Assembly: GCA_016000045.1 (NCBI GenBank)
Contig: JAECQY010000004.1
Coordinates: 62,001-126,000, forward strand
Direction of reading: 5' to 3'
Length of the DNA stretch: 64,000 bases
DNA from: Myxococcaceae bacterium
Lineage (GTDB): Bacteria; Myxococcota; UBA727; JABDBI01
The notes beneath the pieces are model-generated. The model searched no databases. It was given only the letters and a program-made list of their open reading frames with translations, and was not told where the DNA came from. This document shows positions 45,684 to 54,610 of the stretch, piece by piece (position 1 is the first letter of the stretch; each line of letters begins with the position of its first letter). A program made the translations under genes and the position numbers.

Positions 45684-46453
45684 GAAGCCAATATATCAGT
45701 TAAAGCTGGGTTCGCAGTTAAAAATCCACGAACAAAAGAATCCTCGTGCCGCAGAAGCTCTGGATAGGTTCCATGAGCAAAAACACGTCCTCGATAAAAG
45801 AATGCGACTCGTGTGGCTAAACGTTGAACCGCTGGCATATCGTGCGTCACCATCAACACAGTGGATTTTAGTTTTTCTTGCAGATCGATAATCAGATCAA
45901 CAATCCGAACTGTGTTGATCGGATCTAAGCCTGCGGTAGGTTCATCGTAGAGAACGACTTCGGGATCGGTGGCAATCGCTCGAGCAAGACCTACGCGCTT
46001 TTTCATCCCTCCTGAAAGTTCCGAAGGCATTTTATCCATCGATTCTTGTAAACCAACCAGCTCCAACTTATGCTGTACCCGATCTCGAATCTCGCCAGCG
46101 GATAAGCCGTGCCCATGAAGCCCGTAAGCCACGTTTTCAAATACCGACATAGAGTCAAAAAGTGCCGCTCCTTGAAAAACCATCGCGATTCGCTTGCGGA
46201 CCGGCAAGAACTGCTCATCTCGAGTGAACGATGCCAAATCGATCCCATCAAAAAAAATGGATCCGGCATCCGGCTCAATCAAGCCAATCAACATCTTGAT
46301 CGTGACGGTTTTTCCTGTTCCAGATGGGCCGATAATGCAGAGACGATCCTCTCGCTGAATATCCAGCGAGAAATTCTGGCAAACTACTTGCTGCCCAAAG
46401 GCCTTATCAACGTGTTGGTAGGAAATATAGCTCACGGCTACTTTTCCTGCCAT
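45680..46453 (-). CDS. MlaF-type ABC transporter ATPase
   Basis: 257-residue ATP-binding subunit: Walker A G-P-S-G-T-G-K-T, Q-loop V-F-Q-G-A-A-L-F-D-S-M (the L-F-D-S-M-S-V form is typical of the Mla/Mkl subfamily), signature L-S-G-G-M-K-K-R-V, Walker B V-V-L-Y-D-E-P-T and H-loop V-T-H-D-M. Powers phospholipid transport with MlaE and MlaD. ATG at 46453; it overlaps sspB by 16 bp. TTG at 46459 is an alternative. Confidence 0.92.
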   Translation of the reverse strand: MAGKVAVSYISYQHVDKAFGQQVVCQNFSLDIQREDRLCIIGPSGTGKTVTIKMLIGLIEPDAGSIFFDGIDLASFTRDEQFLPVRKRIAMVFQGAALFDSMSVFENVAYGLHGHGLSAGEIRDRVQHKLELVGLQESMDKMPSELSGGMKKRVGLARAIATDPEVVLYDEPTAGLDPINTVRIVDLIIDLQEKLKSTVLMVTHDMPAVQRLATRVAFFYRGRVFAHGTYPELLRHEDSFVRGFLTANPALTDILAS

Positions 46454-46767
46454 ACGCAATCACCGACCCTAAAGACAGAGATCCATGGTACCATGCAGTA
46501 AAAGAAACCTTCATCAAACGACAAAGTTGCACTAACGCCTGCTTCATCGTAACCGAAATCAGGTAGATTGTAGCGATGCGAATAGTTGAGACTAACGCAC
46601 TCAAGATTCATCAAACGCGAAGGCAGCGATACTCCAGGCTGCGTCGTATCCAAGGAAATCATGACAACTCCCCCCTCTTCAAGACCTTTTCGAAAAGCGT
46701 CCAGTTTTTGCAAACTCGGCCTTTGCTTTTTACCCTGGTCTTTGAACAAGGGAATGACATTCGACAT
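46438..46767 (-). CDS. sspB: SspB-like ClpXP adaptor
   Basis: 109 residues with the SspB pattern V-V-M-I-S-L-D-T-T-Q-P-G-V-S-L-P, then G-V-S-A-T-L-S-F and the conserved F-Y-C-M-V-P-W-I-S-V-F. SspB binds ssrA-tagged proteins and delivers them to ClpXP. Shorter than E. coli SspB (165), lacking the long C-terminal ClpX-binding tail, as in several delta-like bacteria. Next to rpoZ and mlaF. Confidence 0.75.
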   Translation of the reverse strand: MSNVIPLFKDQGKKQRPSLQKLDAFRKGLEEGGVVMISLDTTQPGVSLPSRLMNLECVSLNYSHRYNLPDFGYDEAGVSATLSFDEGFFYCMVPWISVFRVGDCVWQEK

Positions 46768-46770
46768 GTT

Positions 46771-47034
46771 TCAAACCTGAACGCTACGGAATTCTTCGTG
46801 CTGCCGATCGAGCTCACACAGCGAAGTTTCTAAAACCTCCCGAATCGACCGATCGAAACGGACCTTTTCAGCGGCCACTTCACGAAGCGCTGTAACCTGT
46901 TCGTTGTTTTTGGAAGCATCCACCAAAGAATGGCTCCCTTTCATCAGCTGGCGAGCCCGAGCCGAAGCCAACAAAACAAGTGCAAAACGATTTTCTACGA
47001 CTTTAAGACAATCTTCAACGGTTACACGGGCCAT
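46771..47034 (-). CDS. rpoZ: RNA polymerase omega subunit
   Basis: 87 residues: [10 protein letters not shown] at the N-terminus, [16 protein letters not shown], and V-T-A-L-R-E-V-A-A. Omega stabilises beta-prime in the holoenzyme. ATG at 47034, 3 bp before sspB. Confidence 0.95.
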   Translation of the reverse strand: MARVTVEDCLKVVENRFALVLLASARARQLMKGSHSLVDASKNNEQVTALREVAAEKVRFDRSIREVLETSLCELDRQHEEFRSVQV

Positions 47035-47055
47035 AAAGACCTCTTGTAGAGGATC

Positions 47056-47718
47056 TTAACGAACCAGTCTAGGCCTTAAAGCAACTTCCCCGCTTTCTAA
47101 AACGACCTCGAAACGAACCGACTTGACCTGATGTTGTTTCATCAGCTCTTCTCGAGCACGATCGAGAGTCTCTGCAAATGTTTCAAAGTCACTGGGTTCG
47201 TTTCCAAATTTTTTATGAGCTTCTCGAAATTCTTCGTACAAAGCTCTTAAATTTCTTCCCTCAAAAGCACGCGGTAAGGGTTGAACTTGCCCCAACTCTG
47301 GGTGAAAACTATGTGCTTCATGAACCATTTGTCTAGCTACCACGGGTTCGTATCTCAAAGAACGAAAAGACTTGAGACGGTGAATACCAGGGTCAGCATT
47401 GTCAGACAAAGTTCCAGCCAATTCATTGAAAGCCTGGATCACCCCAGATAGCGGATCATTCTCTTTCGATGCAAGCCTTCTCTCATACTTGCCGCGAGCT
47501 AAATCTCGCAAAGCATCTGTCACCTCATCCGATCGCAGCTCCTGTGTCTTTGGGACAGCCACAACAATCGCGACCAATGCTAACAATGCCCCTAAGTCAA
47601 CACAAAACCGAGCGATTGCTGCTTGAGGAGCAACTTGAAAAACAATCAAAAAGCCCACACAAGCCGCCAGCATCGAAACGGCTGAAACCCAACCTGTAAA
47701 GACTTTTAGATTTTTCAT
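47056..47718 (-). CDS. HAMP-domain membrane protein with MXAN_5187-type C-terminus
   Basis: 220 residues: two membrane helices (about 8-30 and 34-54), a HAMP-like segment (L-R-D-L-A-R-G-K-Y-E ... D-P-L-S-G-V-I-Q-A-F-N-E-L), and a C-terminal domain (L-Y-E-E-F-R-E-A-H-K-K ... V-K-S-V-R-F-E-V-V-L-E-S-G-E-V-A-L) like the family named after M. xanthus MXAN_5187. No kinase, methyl-acceptor or cyclase output domain follows. It sits 8 bp below the sigma factor gene. Function unknown. Confidence 0.65.
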   Translation of the reverse strand: MKNLKVFTGWVSAVSMLAACVGFLIVFQVAPQAAIARFCVDLGALLALVAIVVAVPKTQELRSDEVTDALRDLARGKYERRLASKENDPLSGVIQAFNELAGTLSDNADPGIHRLKSFRSLRYEPVVARQMVHEAHSFHPELGQVQPLPRAFEGRNLRALYEEFREAHKKFGNEPSDFETFAETLDRAREELMKQHQVKSVRFEVVLESGEVALRPRLVR

Positions 47719-47726
47719 CTTAGCCC

Positions 47727-48674
47727 CTACTGTACTGAATCTTCGCTAAATAGCCAAGACAGTTGTGTATTTGGGCCTAAGGTATCGATGACGTGCCTGC
47801 GAAAAGCCTTCTTGAGTCGATCAGCCAGTTGCCCCATTCTCTGCTTTGAAACGCCAAATCGCTTGCCCAATTCAACCAGATTGAAGGGCTCATGAGCGAT
47901 CAAATGTTCTTGCCAAATCGCTAAGTCTCTTGGATCACTCAAGCTACGTTCAAAGGTTTCAATCAGCTGATGAATGGTCTTCTGGATTTCTCTTCGCGCA
48001 GTCTGTGATTCAGGATTTTCTTCCTGTGAGAAAAGCACTTCATCTTGGATCGCCGAAAGGCTGGTCTCTTTGCTTTCCAGTCGTGCTAATACCGACTCAA
48101 CTTCAGCCAAATCTTCATTCAGGCGCTCTGCAATTCGTTCCGGCGTGGGCTCTAAGCCTTTCGCAACCAACTCTCTGCGTACCTCCGGGAGTGCAAAATA
48201 GATTCTTCTCCCCGAACGCGTATTGCCCGTATGAATCAAGCGAGAGTTGGTCAGCAAAAAACGACTTAATTGCGCCTTCATCCAAAAAACAGCGTAGGTC
48301 CCAAATCGAGTATTTTGATCCGGATCCCACTTTGTTGCAGCAATGCTCATCCCGGCTAAAGCTTCCTGAATCAAATCCATTCGACTCGTCCAAGAGCGCC
48401 GATATTGATGAGCAATTTTGATCGCAAGGCGCATATTGTGTGAAACAAGCTTCTTGGCTGCTTCTTGATCGCGAACATCTCGCACTCTCAAGCCTAAGGT
48501 ACGTTCTTCTTCGTCAGAAAGCCTGGAAATACGAGTCGCTTGGCGAACAAAAGTGGCGTAGAGATCACCGCCAGATTCGGCCCCTCGGACCCATTCTCCT
48601 TGAGCATTTGGAAGCGCTACGCTAGAACGCTTGATTAATTGATTGGGCTCGTTCTTGGTCTTTGGGTGCGACAT
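47727..48674 (-). CDS. RNA polymerase sigma-32-like factor
   Basis: 315 residues: region 1.2-like L-S-D-E-E-E-R-T-L, region 2 (M-D-L-I-Q-E-A-L-A-G-M, F-G-T-Y-A-V-F-W-M-K-A-Q), an RpoH-box-like S-G-R-R-I-Y-F-A-L after region 2, and region 4 (F-N-L-V-E-L-G-K-R-F-G-V-S-K-Q-R-M-G-Q-L). This suits the heat-shock group, so control of clpB or lon is plausible but not shown. ATG at 48674; the frame continues upstream to 48722 inside the HD gene, overlapping it by 53 bp. Confidence 0.85.
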   Translation of the reverse strand: MSHPKTKNEPNQLIKRSSVALPNAQGEWVRGAESGGDLYATFVRQATRISRLSDEEERTLGLRVRDVRDQEAAKKLVSHNMRLAIKIAHQYRRSWTSRMDLIQEALAGMSIAATKWDPDQNTRFGTYAVFWMKAQLSRFLLTNSRLIHTGNTRSGRRIYFALPEVRRELVAKGLEPTPERIAERLNEDLAEVESVLARLESKETSLSAIQDEVLFSQEENPESQTARREIQKTIHQLIETFERSLSDPRDLAIWQEHLIAHEPFNLVELGKRFGVSKQRMGQLADRLKKAFRRHVIDTLGPNTQLSWLFSEDSVQ

Positions 48675-49800
48675 AAATTCGGTTAAAGTGTACTGGTTTT
48701 TGGTAACGTTGATACAGCTCACTATACTGGTTCAGAGGAACTAAATCTCCGCGCTTGGTTTGAACGTAAAGCGGCTGACTGGAGCCTTCGAAATACTTCG
48801 AAATGGCATTTTTGGATTCAGACGCTATAAAGTCAATTGATTGGGAAGCTAATTGATGGCAGATCGCCTGATGTTCTTCCGGGGTTCGTTCGTCTGAGAT
48901 CAACCGATAGGGCTTTCTTTGCACGATTCGTTCAGCCCATACGTTTTGACTGCTTTTCAAATGCATCCATACGTCGGTATCATCGATCTGAATGAATTTT
49001 TCAAGGTCAACCGGAATCACAAACTCATCTGGGCAGTCTTCGAAATAGCGCACAAGCATTTTCTCGAAAATCACAGGCGTATGATGCAGGTAAACACTGG
49101 CAAACATATGATAACGAGACAATAGAAAGTCCTCAAAACTATACAATGCTTTTGAGCGAATCCCTAAATAAACCTGATTTTCTTGATAAACGGGTACGAG
49201 ATTGCTGATCAGCCAATCTGCGTCAAATTTTCCGTAATTCACTCCGCAGTAAAAGCTGTCTCTTTGCAGATAATCCATGCGATCGGCATCGCATTCCGAA
49301 CTCACCATCTGCTGCAAGATGGGTTGAAAATCGATGCCTCCGATTTTAAAATCGAGCGAAATAATCTCATCCGGGCCGATTTCAGCACACTCAAACTCTT
49401 TCCTGAGACAAAGGCTAAAGGAAGAATTTTGAATCAACTGCCGAGTGATGTCTTCGTGATTGTTCCCCGAAGACAAGCGCGATTCCAATGAATGCGAGAG
49501 AGGAGTATGCCCCAAGTCGTGCAGCAATACGGCAAGGCGTAGGGCTTGCCGCATCCGCGCTCGTTCTTGAATTTCTACTTCAATCTGAGAAAAAACGTGA
49601 TCAAAAATACGAGTGGCTAAATGCATCGCGCCCAAGCTATGGCTGTAGCGGGAATGCGTTGCTCCTGGAAAAGCCAAATCAGCAAAGCCTAACTGGCGAA
49701 TATTTCTCAATCGTTGAAAAGCCGGGTGATCGATCAGGCGAAGTTCACAGGGCTCGATTGGAATAGATCCATGGATGGAGTCGCGAATTTGTACGGACAT
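48622..49800 (-). CDS. HD-domain phosphohydrolase (dNTPase-like)
   Basis: 392 residues. N-terminal I-R-D-S-I-H-G-S-I-P, L-R-N-I-R-Q-L-G, T-H-S-R-Y-S-H-S-L-G, the HD metal site L-L-H-D-L-G-H-T-P-L-S-H, and later S-E-C-D-A-D-R-M-D-Y-L with a second Asp. This matches the COG1078/SAMHD1-like group of dNTP triphosphohydrolases. ATG at 49800. Probably forms one transcript with the sigma factor downstream, whose start it overlaps. Confidence 0.88.
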   Translation of the reverse strand: MSVQIRDSIHGSIPIEPCELRLIDHPAFQRLRNIRQLGFADLAFPGATHSRYSHSLGAMHLATRIFDHVFSQIEVEIQERARMRQALRLAVLLHDLGHTPLSHSLESRLSSGNNHEDITRQLIQNSSFSLCLRKEFECAEIGPDEIISLDFKIGGIDFQPILQQMVSSECDADRMDYLQRDSFYCGVNYGKFDADWLISNLVPVYQENQVYLGIRSKALYSFEDFLLSRYHMFASVYLHHTPVIFEKMLVRYFEDCPDEFVIPVDLEKFIQIDDTDVWMHLKSSQNVWAERIVQRKPYRLISDERTPEEHQAICHQLASQSIDFIASESKNAISKYFEGSSQPLYVQTKRGDLVPLNQYSELYQRYQKPVHFNRIYVAPKDQERAQSINQAF

Positions 49801-49803
49801 AGG

Positions 49804-50208
49804 CTATAGGATCGAACGTCCTTCCTTTTGAGCACGAACACACTCCAGCAACCATTCTCTGAGCCGCTTCTGGTCTCCGGGTGCAAATTTACGAAATGCC
49901 GCTCCCATCATCCAAGAGCCCTGCTGGTCTTCTACCCAAACAACTTCAGAAGCCGCTTTAAGAAGCTCAAGTTCTTTTTTGACGGGAATGTACAGGAGAA
50001 TATTAATCAGGCTCCCCACTTCAAACTCAGTGACGGATTCAAAACTCACGCCTCCAAGAGCTAAATTCCTGGAAGTAGACGTAAAAGATTGCAAGCCCTG
50101 CGTAATCTCGACTCGAATCTCAATCGGCGCTCTCAAATGCCGGGTTTTCTTGGTAAGCGCTAATTTAGGTTCGCCAGGAGTCGGGATATCTTTTTTAATA
50201 GAAGGCAT
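49804..50208 (-). CDS. PilZ-domain protein
   Basis: 134 residues: R-A-P-I-E-I-R-V-E-I, then T-S-R-N-L-A-L-G-G-V-S-F, matching the PilZ c-di-GMP consensus N-x-S-x-x-G with an R nearby, and G-A-A-F. Single PilZ domain, the kind found often in myxobacteria. The R-x-x-x-R motif is reduced, so c-di-GMP binding is uncertain. ATG at 50208 preferred over TTG at 50265. 3 bp from the HD gene. Confidence 0.78.
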   Translation of the reverse strand: MPSIKKDIPTPGEPKLALTKKTRHLRAPIEIRVEITQGLQSFTSTSRNLALGGVSFESVTEFEVGSLINILLYIPVKKELELLKAASEVVWVEDQQGSWMMGAAFRKFAPGDQKRLREWLLECVRAQKEGRSIL

Positions 50209-50511
50209 AGGTTCGTTTAGATTACACCAAATCCTGCCAATACTCAACCTCCTGTCCGGGTTCAAGACATTTAGAGTAACCTACCAAGTCATTCAACAAG
50301 CCCGAGCTCCTAATCTAGGGGCTGAGCCGATCTAAAACAGCTCGCGACTCCAAACTTGAAGGCTTTTTTAGCATTCTTTGGAATCATAGTCGGCAAATTT
50401 ACCGGAAATATGCCGCAATAGTAAACAAGAAACTAAGCTTCTGGTTCTGTTGGCCTCACCAGCTCCGTTCTAAACAAGTCTTTGGAGTTTTCAAGTCCAT
50501 TCAACGAGCTC
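50209..50511 (-). other. 303-bp intergenic region before pilZ
   Basis: No gene. A near-palindrome, CGGCAAATTTACCG, lies at 50391-50404, followed by another CCGGAAATATGCCG. No tRNA or clear terminator is visible. Confidence 0.4.
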
Positions 50512-52947
50512 TCAGCGATTGATCTCCTCCAGGCTTACAGTGGGCAGACTAGCTCCTGGACATTGCTCCGCTAAGAAATCCAAATACCAATCATGCTCCG
50601 ATTGTGGATCCAAGATCACTTGCTTCACGCGGTATCGGTAGTCGGATACTTTCTCAAAACGCGTATAAATTGGGAAGCGCGCTTGATGATTGCTCAGAAT
50701 CCGTTCATGCTGTTCAAAGTATGCGTGCAAAGCTTTCTCATAATCGTATGGGATAATGCTTGCTGCTTCCTCGAAATCTTTACGGCCAAGAGCTCCAACA
50801 AGCTGAAGCACAATCGCCCGAACCTCTGCACGGAACTGTTTTTCATTGAACACCCACTGTGGGCGAAGCTCAATCTCAGAAGAGGGCGTTTGTGGGCGAA
50901 GCAAATTCTCCCATTCGTTCAGCAAACTGGAATCGGTTTTCAGCACCACGGCTTTTAACAGCGAGGCCACTTCGTTAAAAGAGTCATTCTGATAGGGCTC
51001 TGGTATCGTTTGAGTATACGCTTTATAAACCATCGATAAATAGCGTAAGAACACACCCTCACTCCGCTCAAGCCCATACTCTTTGACGTATTCGTTGAAT
51101 GCGCTTAAATTTTCGATCATCTCGCGCGCAACGGATTTAGGCTGAATGTTGTCACCTTTTAACCAGGGATGCTGATCTTCAAAGGCATTGTAAGTATTAT
51201 AAATAAAATCTCTCAACGGTTTTGGATGTTCCATTTTTTCAAGTTCGGCCATTCGTTCTTCGTATTCCAATCCTTGCTGCCGCATTTCAGCCAATTTAGC
51301 GGATTTAAGCTTATCAACTTGCTTGGTCAAAATGATACGAGGATTCTCGAGGATCGCTTCCGTTAAGCTCAATACGTCTAGGGCATATTCCGGACTATCC
51401 GCATCCATCTGTTTCAAAGTATCCAGAAGATAAAGAGACAGGGTGTGATGCAAAGAAAAATCGTGCTGAAGCGTTTCGTTTACCACCAGCCTTCTTCCCG
51501 TAAGCCGATTATTCACGAAGGAGACAAGTTTTGCATGAACGAGAGATTTCAGCAAAATCGCGGACTGCTTTCGGAGCTTCGATTTTGATTTCGATGTTTC
51601 GTGACACTGAGCAATCATTCGAACCAGCTCACGATAACCGGGATTCGCATTGGATGGATGCCCTTGAAGCAAGGTCATGATCAGTCCATGCGTCACCTGA
51701 AAACGAGAAATAAGCGCTTCGGGAGGCTGCTCGATCAATCGCTCAAAGGTCTTTGAGTCCCAATGAACGTAGTTTGCAGTCGGTGCAGACTTCCTAACGA
51801 TCTTCTTTTTTTGCTTCGCATCCGCACTGAATCGCATTTCTTGTCGCTTATTCTCAATGACGTGCTCAGGAGCTTGGCAAAGCACGCTGCCTTGCTCATC
51901 AAAACCTTTGCGTCCAGCTCGACCTGCTATTTGCTTAAAGTCTCGAACACTCAAGATACCTGTCTTGAAGCCATCAAATTTACATAGTTTCGTAAATAGA
52001 ACGCTTCGTATCGGGATATTTACACCGACCCCAAGAGTATCGGTGCCCATGATAATCTTGAGCAAACCGGTCTGAGCCAGCTTCTCAACGAGAAGTCGGT
52101 ATTTGGGCAAAATACCCGCGTGATGCAAACCAATGCCATGACTGAGATAGCGCCTCATTTCTTTTCCAAAGGGGGTATCAAAGCGAAATCCCTCAAAGTA
52201 TGCTTCGATTTGCTTCTTCTCTTCCCGGGAAGAAATGTTGACACTCATCGCGTTTTGCGCCTCGATGGCACATTCGCGCTGAGTAAAATTAACCACGTAA
52301 ATCGGGTATTTTTTTGAATGGATTAAGTCAGATAAAGTCTCATGAATCGGAGTTTCACGATAAGCATAATCCAATGGAACCGGCCGATCGCTGCTTTTTA
52401 CAACGATCGTCGGAACCCCATTCAATTCTTCAAGCTCTTGTTGAATCGTTTCAGAATCTCCCAACGTTGCTGACATCAGAAGAAATTTTGTCTTTGACAG
52501 GGTTAATAGAGGAATTTGCCAAGCCATTCCTCGTTCTGGATCGGAATAATAGTGAAACTCATCCATCACGACAAAATCCACTCCACAATCGGAACCGAGT
52601 CTTAGAGCGAGGTTCGCCAAAATTTCAGCCGTACAGCAAATGATGGGAGCTTCCGAATTCACCGAAGCATCACCGGTCATCATCCCCACACACTCTGGAC
52701 CAAAAAAATCGCAAAGAGCAAAGAATTTCTCGCTCACGAGTGCTTTGATTGGGCAGGTATAAAAAGATCTCTTTCCTTCTTGCAGCGCTTTGTAATGCGC
52801 GGCAAGAGCCACGGTCGACTTCCCAGAACCCGTTGGGGTGCTTAGGATGACATTATGCCCCAAAAATATTTCTAAGATGGCTTCTTCTTGGGCCGGATAA
52901 AGTTCGAATCCTGGCTTTTGAATTTTTTCCAAAAAAACATCTAACAT
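50512..52947 (-). CDS. Ski2-like DEAD/DEAH-box helicase
   Basis: 811 residues: Q-like region F-E-L-Y-P-A-Q-E-E-A, Walker A S-T-P-T-G-S-G-K-S-T, Walker B V-V-M-D-E-F-H-Y-Y, L-M-S-A-T-L, motif V M-G-T-D-T-L-G-V-G-V-N, motif VI Q-I-A-G-R-A-G-R-K-G. A long C-terminal half of helical content follows, probably DUF3516, as in bacterial Ski2/Mtr4-like enzymes. Likely RNA helicase. ATG at 52947; divergent from the SurA-like gene by 31 bp. Confidence 0.9.
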   Translation of the reverse strand: MLDVFLEKIQKPGFELYPAQEEAILEIFLGHNVILSTPTGSGKSTVALAAHYKALQEGKRSFYTCPIKALVSEKFFALCDFFGPECVGMMTGDASVNSEAPIICCTAEILANLALRLGSDCGVDFVVMDEFHYYSDPERGMAWQIPLLTLSKTKFLLMSATLGDSETIQQELEELNGVPTIVVKSSDRPVPLDYAYRETPIHETLSDLIHSKKYPIYVVNFTQRECAIEAQNAMSVNISSREEKKQIEAYFEGFRFDTPFGKEMRRYLSHGIGLHHAGILPKYRLLVEKLAQTGLLKIIMGTDTLGVGVNIPIRSVLFTKLCKFDGFKTGILSVRDFKQIAGRAGRKGFDEQGSVLCQAPEHVIENKRQEMRFSADAKQKKKIVRKSAPTANYVHWDSKTFERLIEQPPEALISRFQVTHGLIMTLLQGHPSNANPGYRELVRMIAQCHETSKSKSKLRKQSAILLKSLVHAKLVSFVNNRLTGRRLVVNETLQHDFSLHHTLSLYLLDTLKQMDADSPEYALDVLSLTEAILENPRIILTKQVDKLKSAKLAEMRQQGLEYEERMAELEKMEHPKPLRDFIYNTYNAFEDQHPWLKGDNIQPKSVAREMIENLSAFNEYVKEYGLERSEGVFLRYLSMVYKAYTQTIPEPYQNDSFNEVASLLKAVVLKTDSSLLNEWENLLRPQTPSSEIELRPQWVFNEKQFRAEVRAIVLQLVGALGRKDFEEAASIIPYDYEKALHAYFEQHERILSNHQARFPIYTRFEKVSDYRYRVKQVILDPQSEHDWYLDFLAEQCPGASLPTVSLEEINR

Positions 52948-52978
52948 AAGCGCGCAAAATAGCATAAAGAGTTAATCC

Positions 52979-53680
52979 GTGCGCTTTCTATTTTTCGCCA
53001 TCTTGACTTCAGCTCACGCGGAAATCTTGGACCGTCCTTTGGCCATGGTCAACGGCGAGCCTATCTTGCAGAGCGAAGTGAGCGAGCCAAGTGATCTTGA
53101 CTCTGCCATTGATTCTGTTTTGATGAACCAAGAACTCAAGAAATCAAGACTAGAGCCGAGTGAACGCGAAATTGAATCTGCGGTTCAAAGTATTCTGAGT
53201 CAAAACCGCATAACATTTAGCCATTTTGAGCAAATGTTAAAAGAGAATGGTATGACTTTGCTTCAGTACCGAGAAGTTATCCGAAACTCTCTTAAAAAGC
53301 GCAATTTAATTCAAAGTAAAATTAAACCCCGCTTAAGACTGCCCCCTGAAATCCGCGTGGATGCTGATCAGGCAACCTTTTCCTCTCTTGCTGAGGCGAA
53401 CTTTGCTATTTCCACAAATTCTGTCTTGTTTAGGTCCATTGGAGAAATTAGCCGAAAAGATCTGAAACCAACCTTGGCTCGTGTTGTCTTTGGTTTAAAA
53501 GTAGGCCAAATTTCCAGACCTTTACCCACAGAAAATGGATTTGTGGTTTATAAAGTCAGCAAAAGAATCGAAATCCCTCTTGAGAAAATAAACCCTGGAC
53601 GATACGAACAGGAGATCGAGATGGCTTTTAAGCGACATTTAAAAGAATTACGGGCATCCGCCTATATTGAGAGAAAGTGA
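52979..53680 (+). CDS. SurA/PpiC-like periplasmic protein with incomplete parvulin domain
   Basis: 233 residues. Short signal peptide (R-F-L-F-F-A-I-L-T-S-A-H-A), I-L-D-R-P-L-A-M-V-N-G-E-P-I-L-Q-S-E-V (SurA N-terminal), a chaperone helix region, then only the second half of a parvulin domain (L-K-V-G-Q-I-S-R-P, N-G-F-V-V-Y-K-V). The first half with the catalytic H/C is missing, so it may be a chaperone without isomerase activity. GTG start. Confidence 0.72.
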   Translation: MRFLFFAILTSAHAEILDRPLAMVNGEPILQSEVSEPSDLDSAIDSVLMNQELKKSRLEPSEREIESAVQSILSQNRITFSHFEQMLKENGMTLLQYREVIRNSLKKRNLIQSKIKPRLRLPPEIRVDADQATFSSLAEANFAISTNSVLFRSIGEISRKDLKPTLARVVFGLKVGQISRPLPTENGFVVYKVSKRIEIPLEKINPGRYEQEIEMAFKRHLKELRASAYIERK

Positions 53681-53686
53681 GAAGAA

Positions 53687-54556
53687 ATGCGCGTTGCACT
53701 CTTTTTTGATGGAAAAAACTTTTACTCAGGCTGGCGAGAAGCCGCACGAGGAAGAAGAATCGATTTTGTTAAACTAGCAGAATGGCTCGTTGAGAAAGCG
53801 AAAGGAACCTCTCTTTGGGGAGCGTACTATTACACAGCTATCGACGAAAATGGCTTGACGCTTAATGATGCTCAGAACAAGTTATCCGGTTTCTTGGATA
53901 TGCTAGAGACCCAACCGGGATTCTTTGTTCACACTTTCAAACGCAAAATCGGTTCTCTCTCTTGCCAAAGTTGCAGCGCAGAGAATCGGTACTTTGTTGA
54001 GAAAGAAGTGGATACGAGCATGGTAGCTCATATGGTTCGTTTAGCCGCTACTGATTCTTACGATGTTTTGATTTTGATGTCGGGCGATGCCGACTACGCC
54101 CCTGCGATTGATGCGGTCAGAGCCCTTGGGAAACAGGCTTACATCGCTAGCTGGGGAGGAGCGGGTGTCAGCAAGCGCATCCGGAATGTTGCATTTGATC
54201 ACATCGACATGTTGAATGGAATCTCTCAGTTTGAGCGAGAAGCAAACGAAGACGACCTTTACGCAGACTATTTGGACGCAGACGAGTTCACTACAGAGAT
54301 TGAGGTCATTACGGGAGACGAATCCATGGATGCGTTTCTAGCAGAGCTCGAACAAGCCCAAAGTAAATTCAGCGGCGGTTATGTTGGACTTGGCTATTTC
54401 TTAACTCGATGGCGTTCGACGCATCTGGATACGACTCCTGATGTACGCAGACGCGTACTGGACAAACTCTTGGCAGAAGGTTTTGTTGAAACCTATAATG
54501 CACCCGATGGAGCCTTGGCTATTCGAGTTTCGGACCATCTGGAACATGAAGTCTAA
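53687..54556 (+). CDS. NYN-domain (LabA/DUF88) predicted nuclease
   Basis: 289 residues: F-F-D-G-K-N-F-Y with acidic Asp8, L-M-S-G-D-A-D-Y-A-P and D-T-S-M-V, the NYN acidic triad of PIN-like RNases. A four-Cys patch (C-Q-S-C plus neighbours) is not repeated. The C-terminus has a winged-helix-like tail (Y-V-G-L-G-Y-F-L-T-R, L-L-A-E-G-F-V). Probable RNA-binding nuclease. 6 bp after the SurA-like gene. Confidence 0.85.
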   Translation: MRVALFFDGKNFYSGWREAARGRRIDFVKLAEWLVEKAKGTSLWGAYYYTAIDENGLTLNDAQNKLSGFLDMLETQPGFFVHTFKRKIGSLSCQSCSAENRYFVEKEVDTSMVAHMVRLAATDSYDVLILMSGDADYAPAIDAVRALGKQAYIASWGGAGVSKRIRNVAFDHIDMLNGISQFEREANEDDLYADYLDADEFTTEIEVITGDESMDAFLAELEQAQSKFSGGYVGLGYFLTRWRSTHLDTTPDVRRRVLDKLLAEGFVETYNAPDGALAIRVSDHLEHEV

Positions 54557-54610
54557 GCTCCATCAAACCCATTTGCCATTTAGGGATCCTCCGTCTAAAG
54601 TCTCGCTCTT

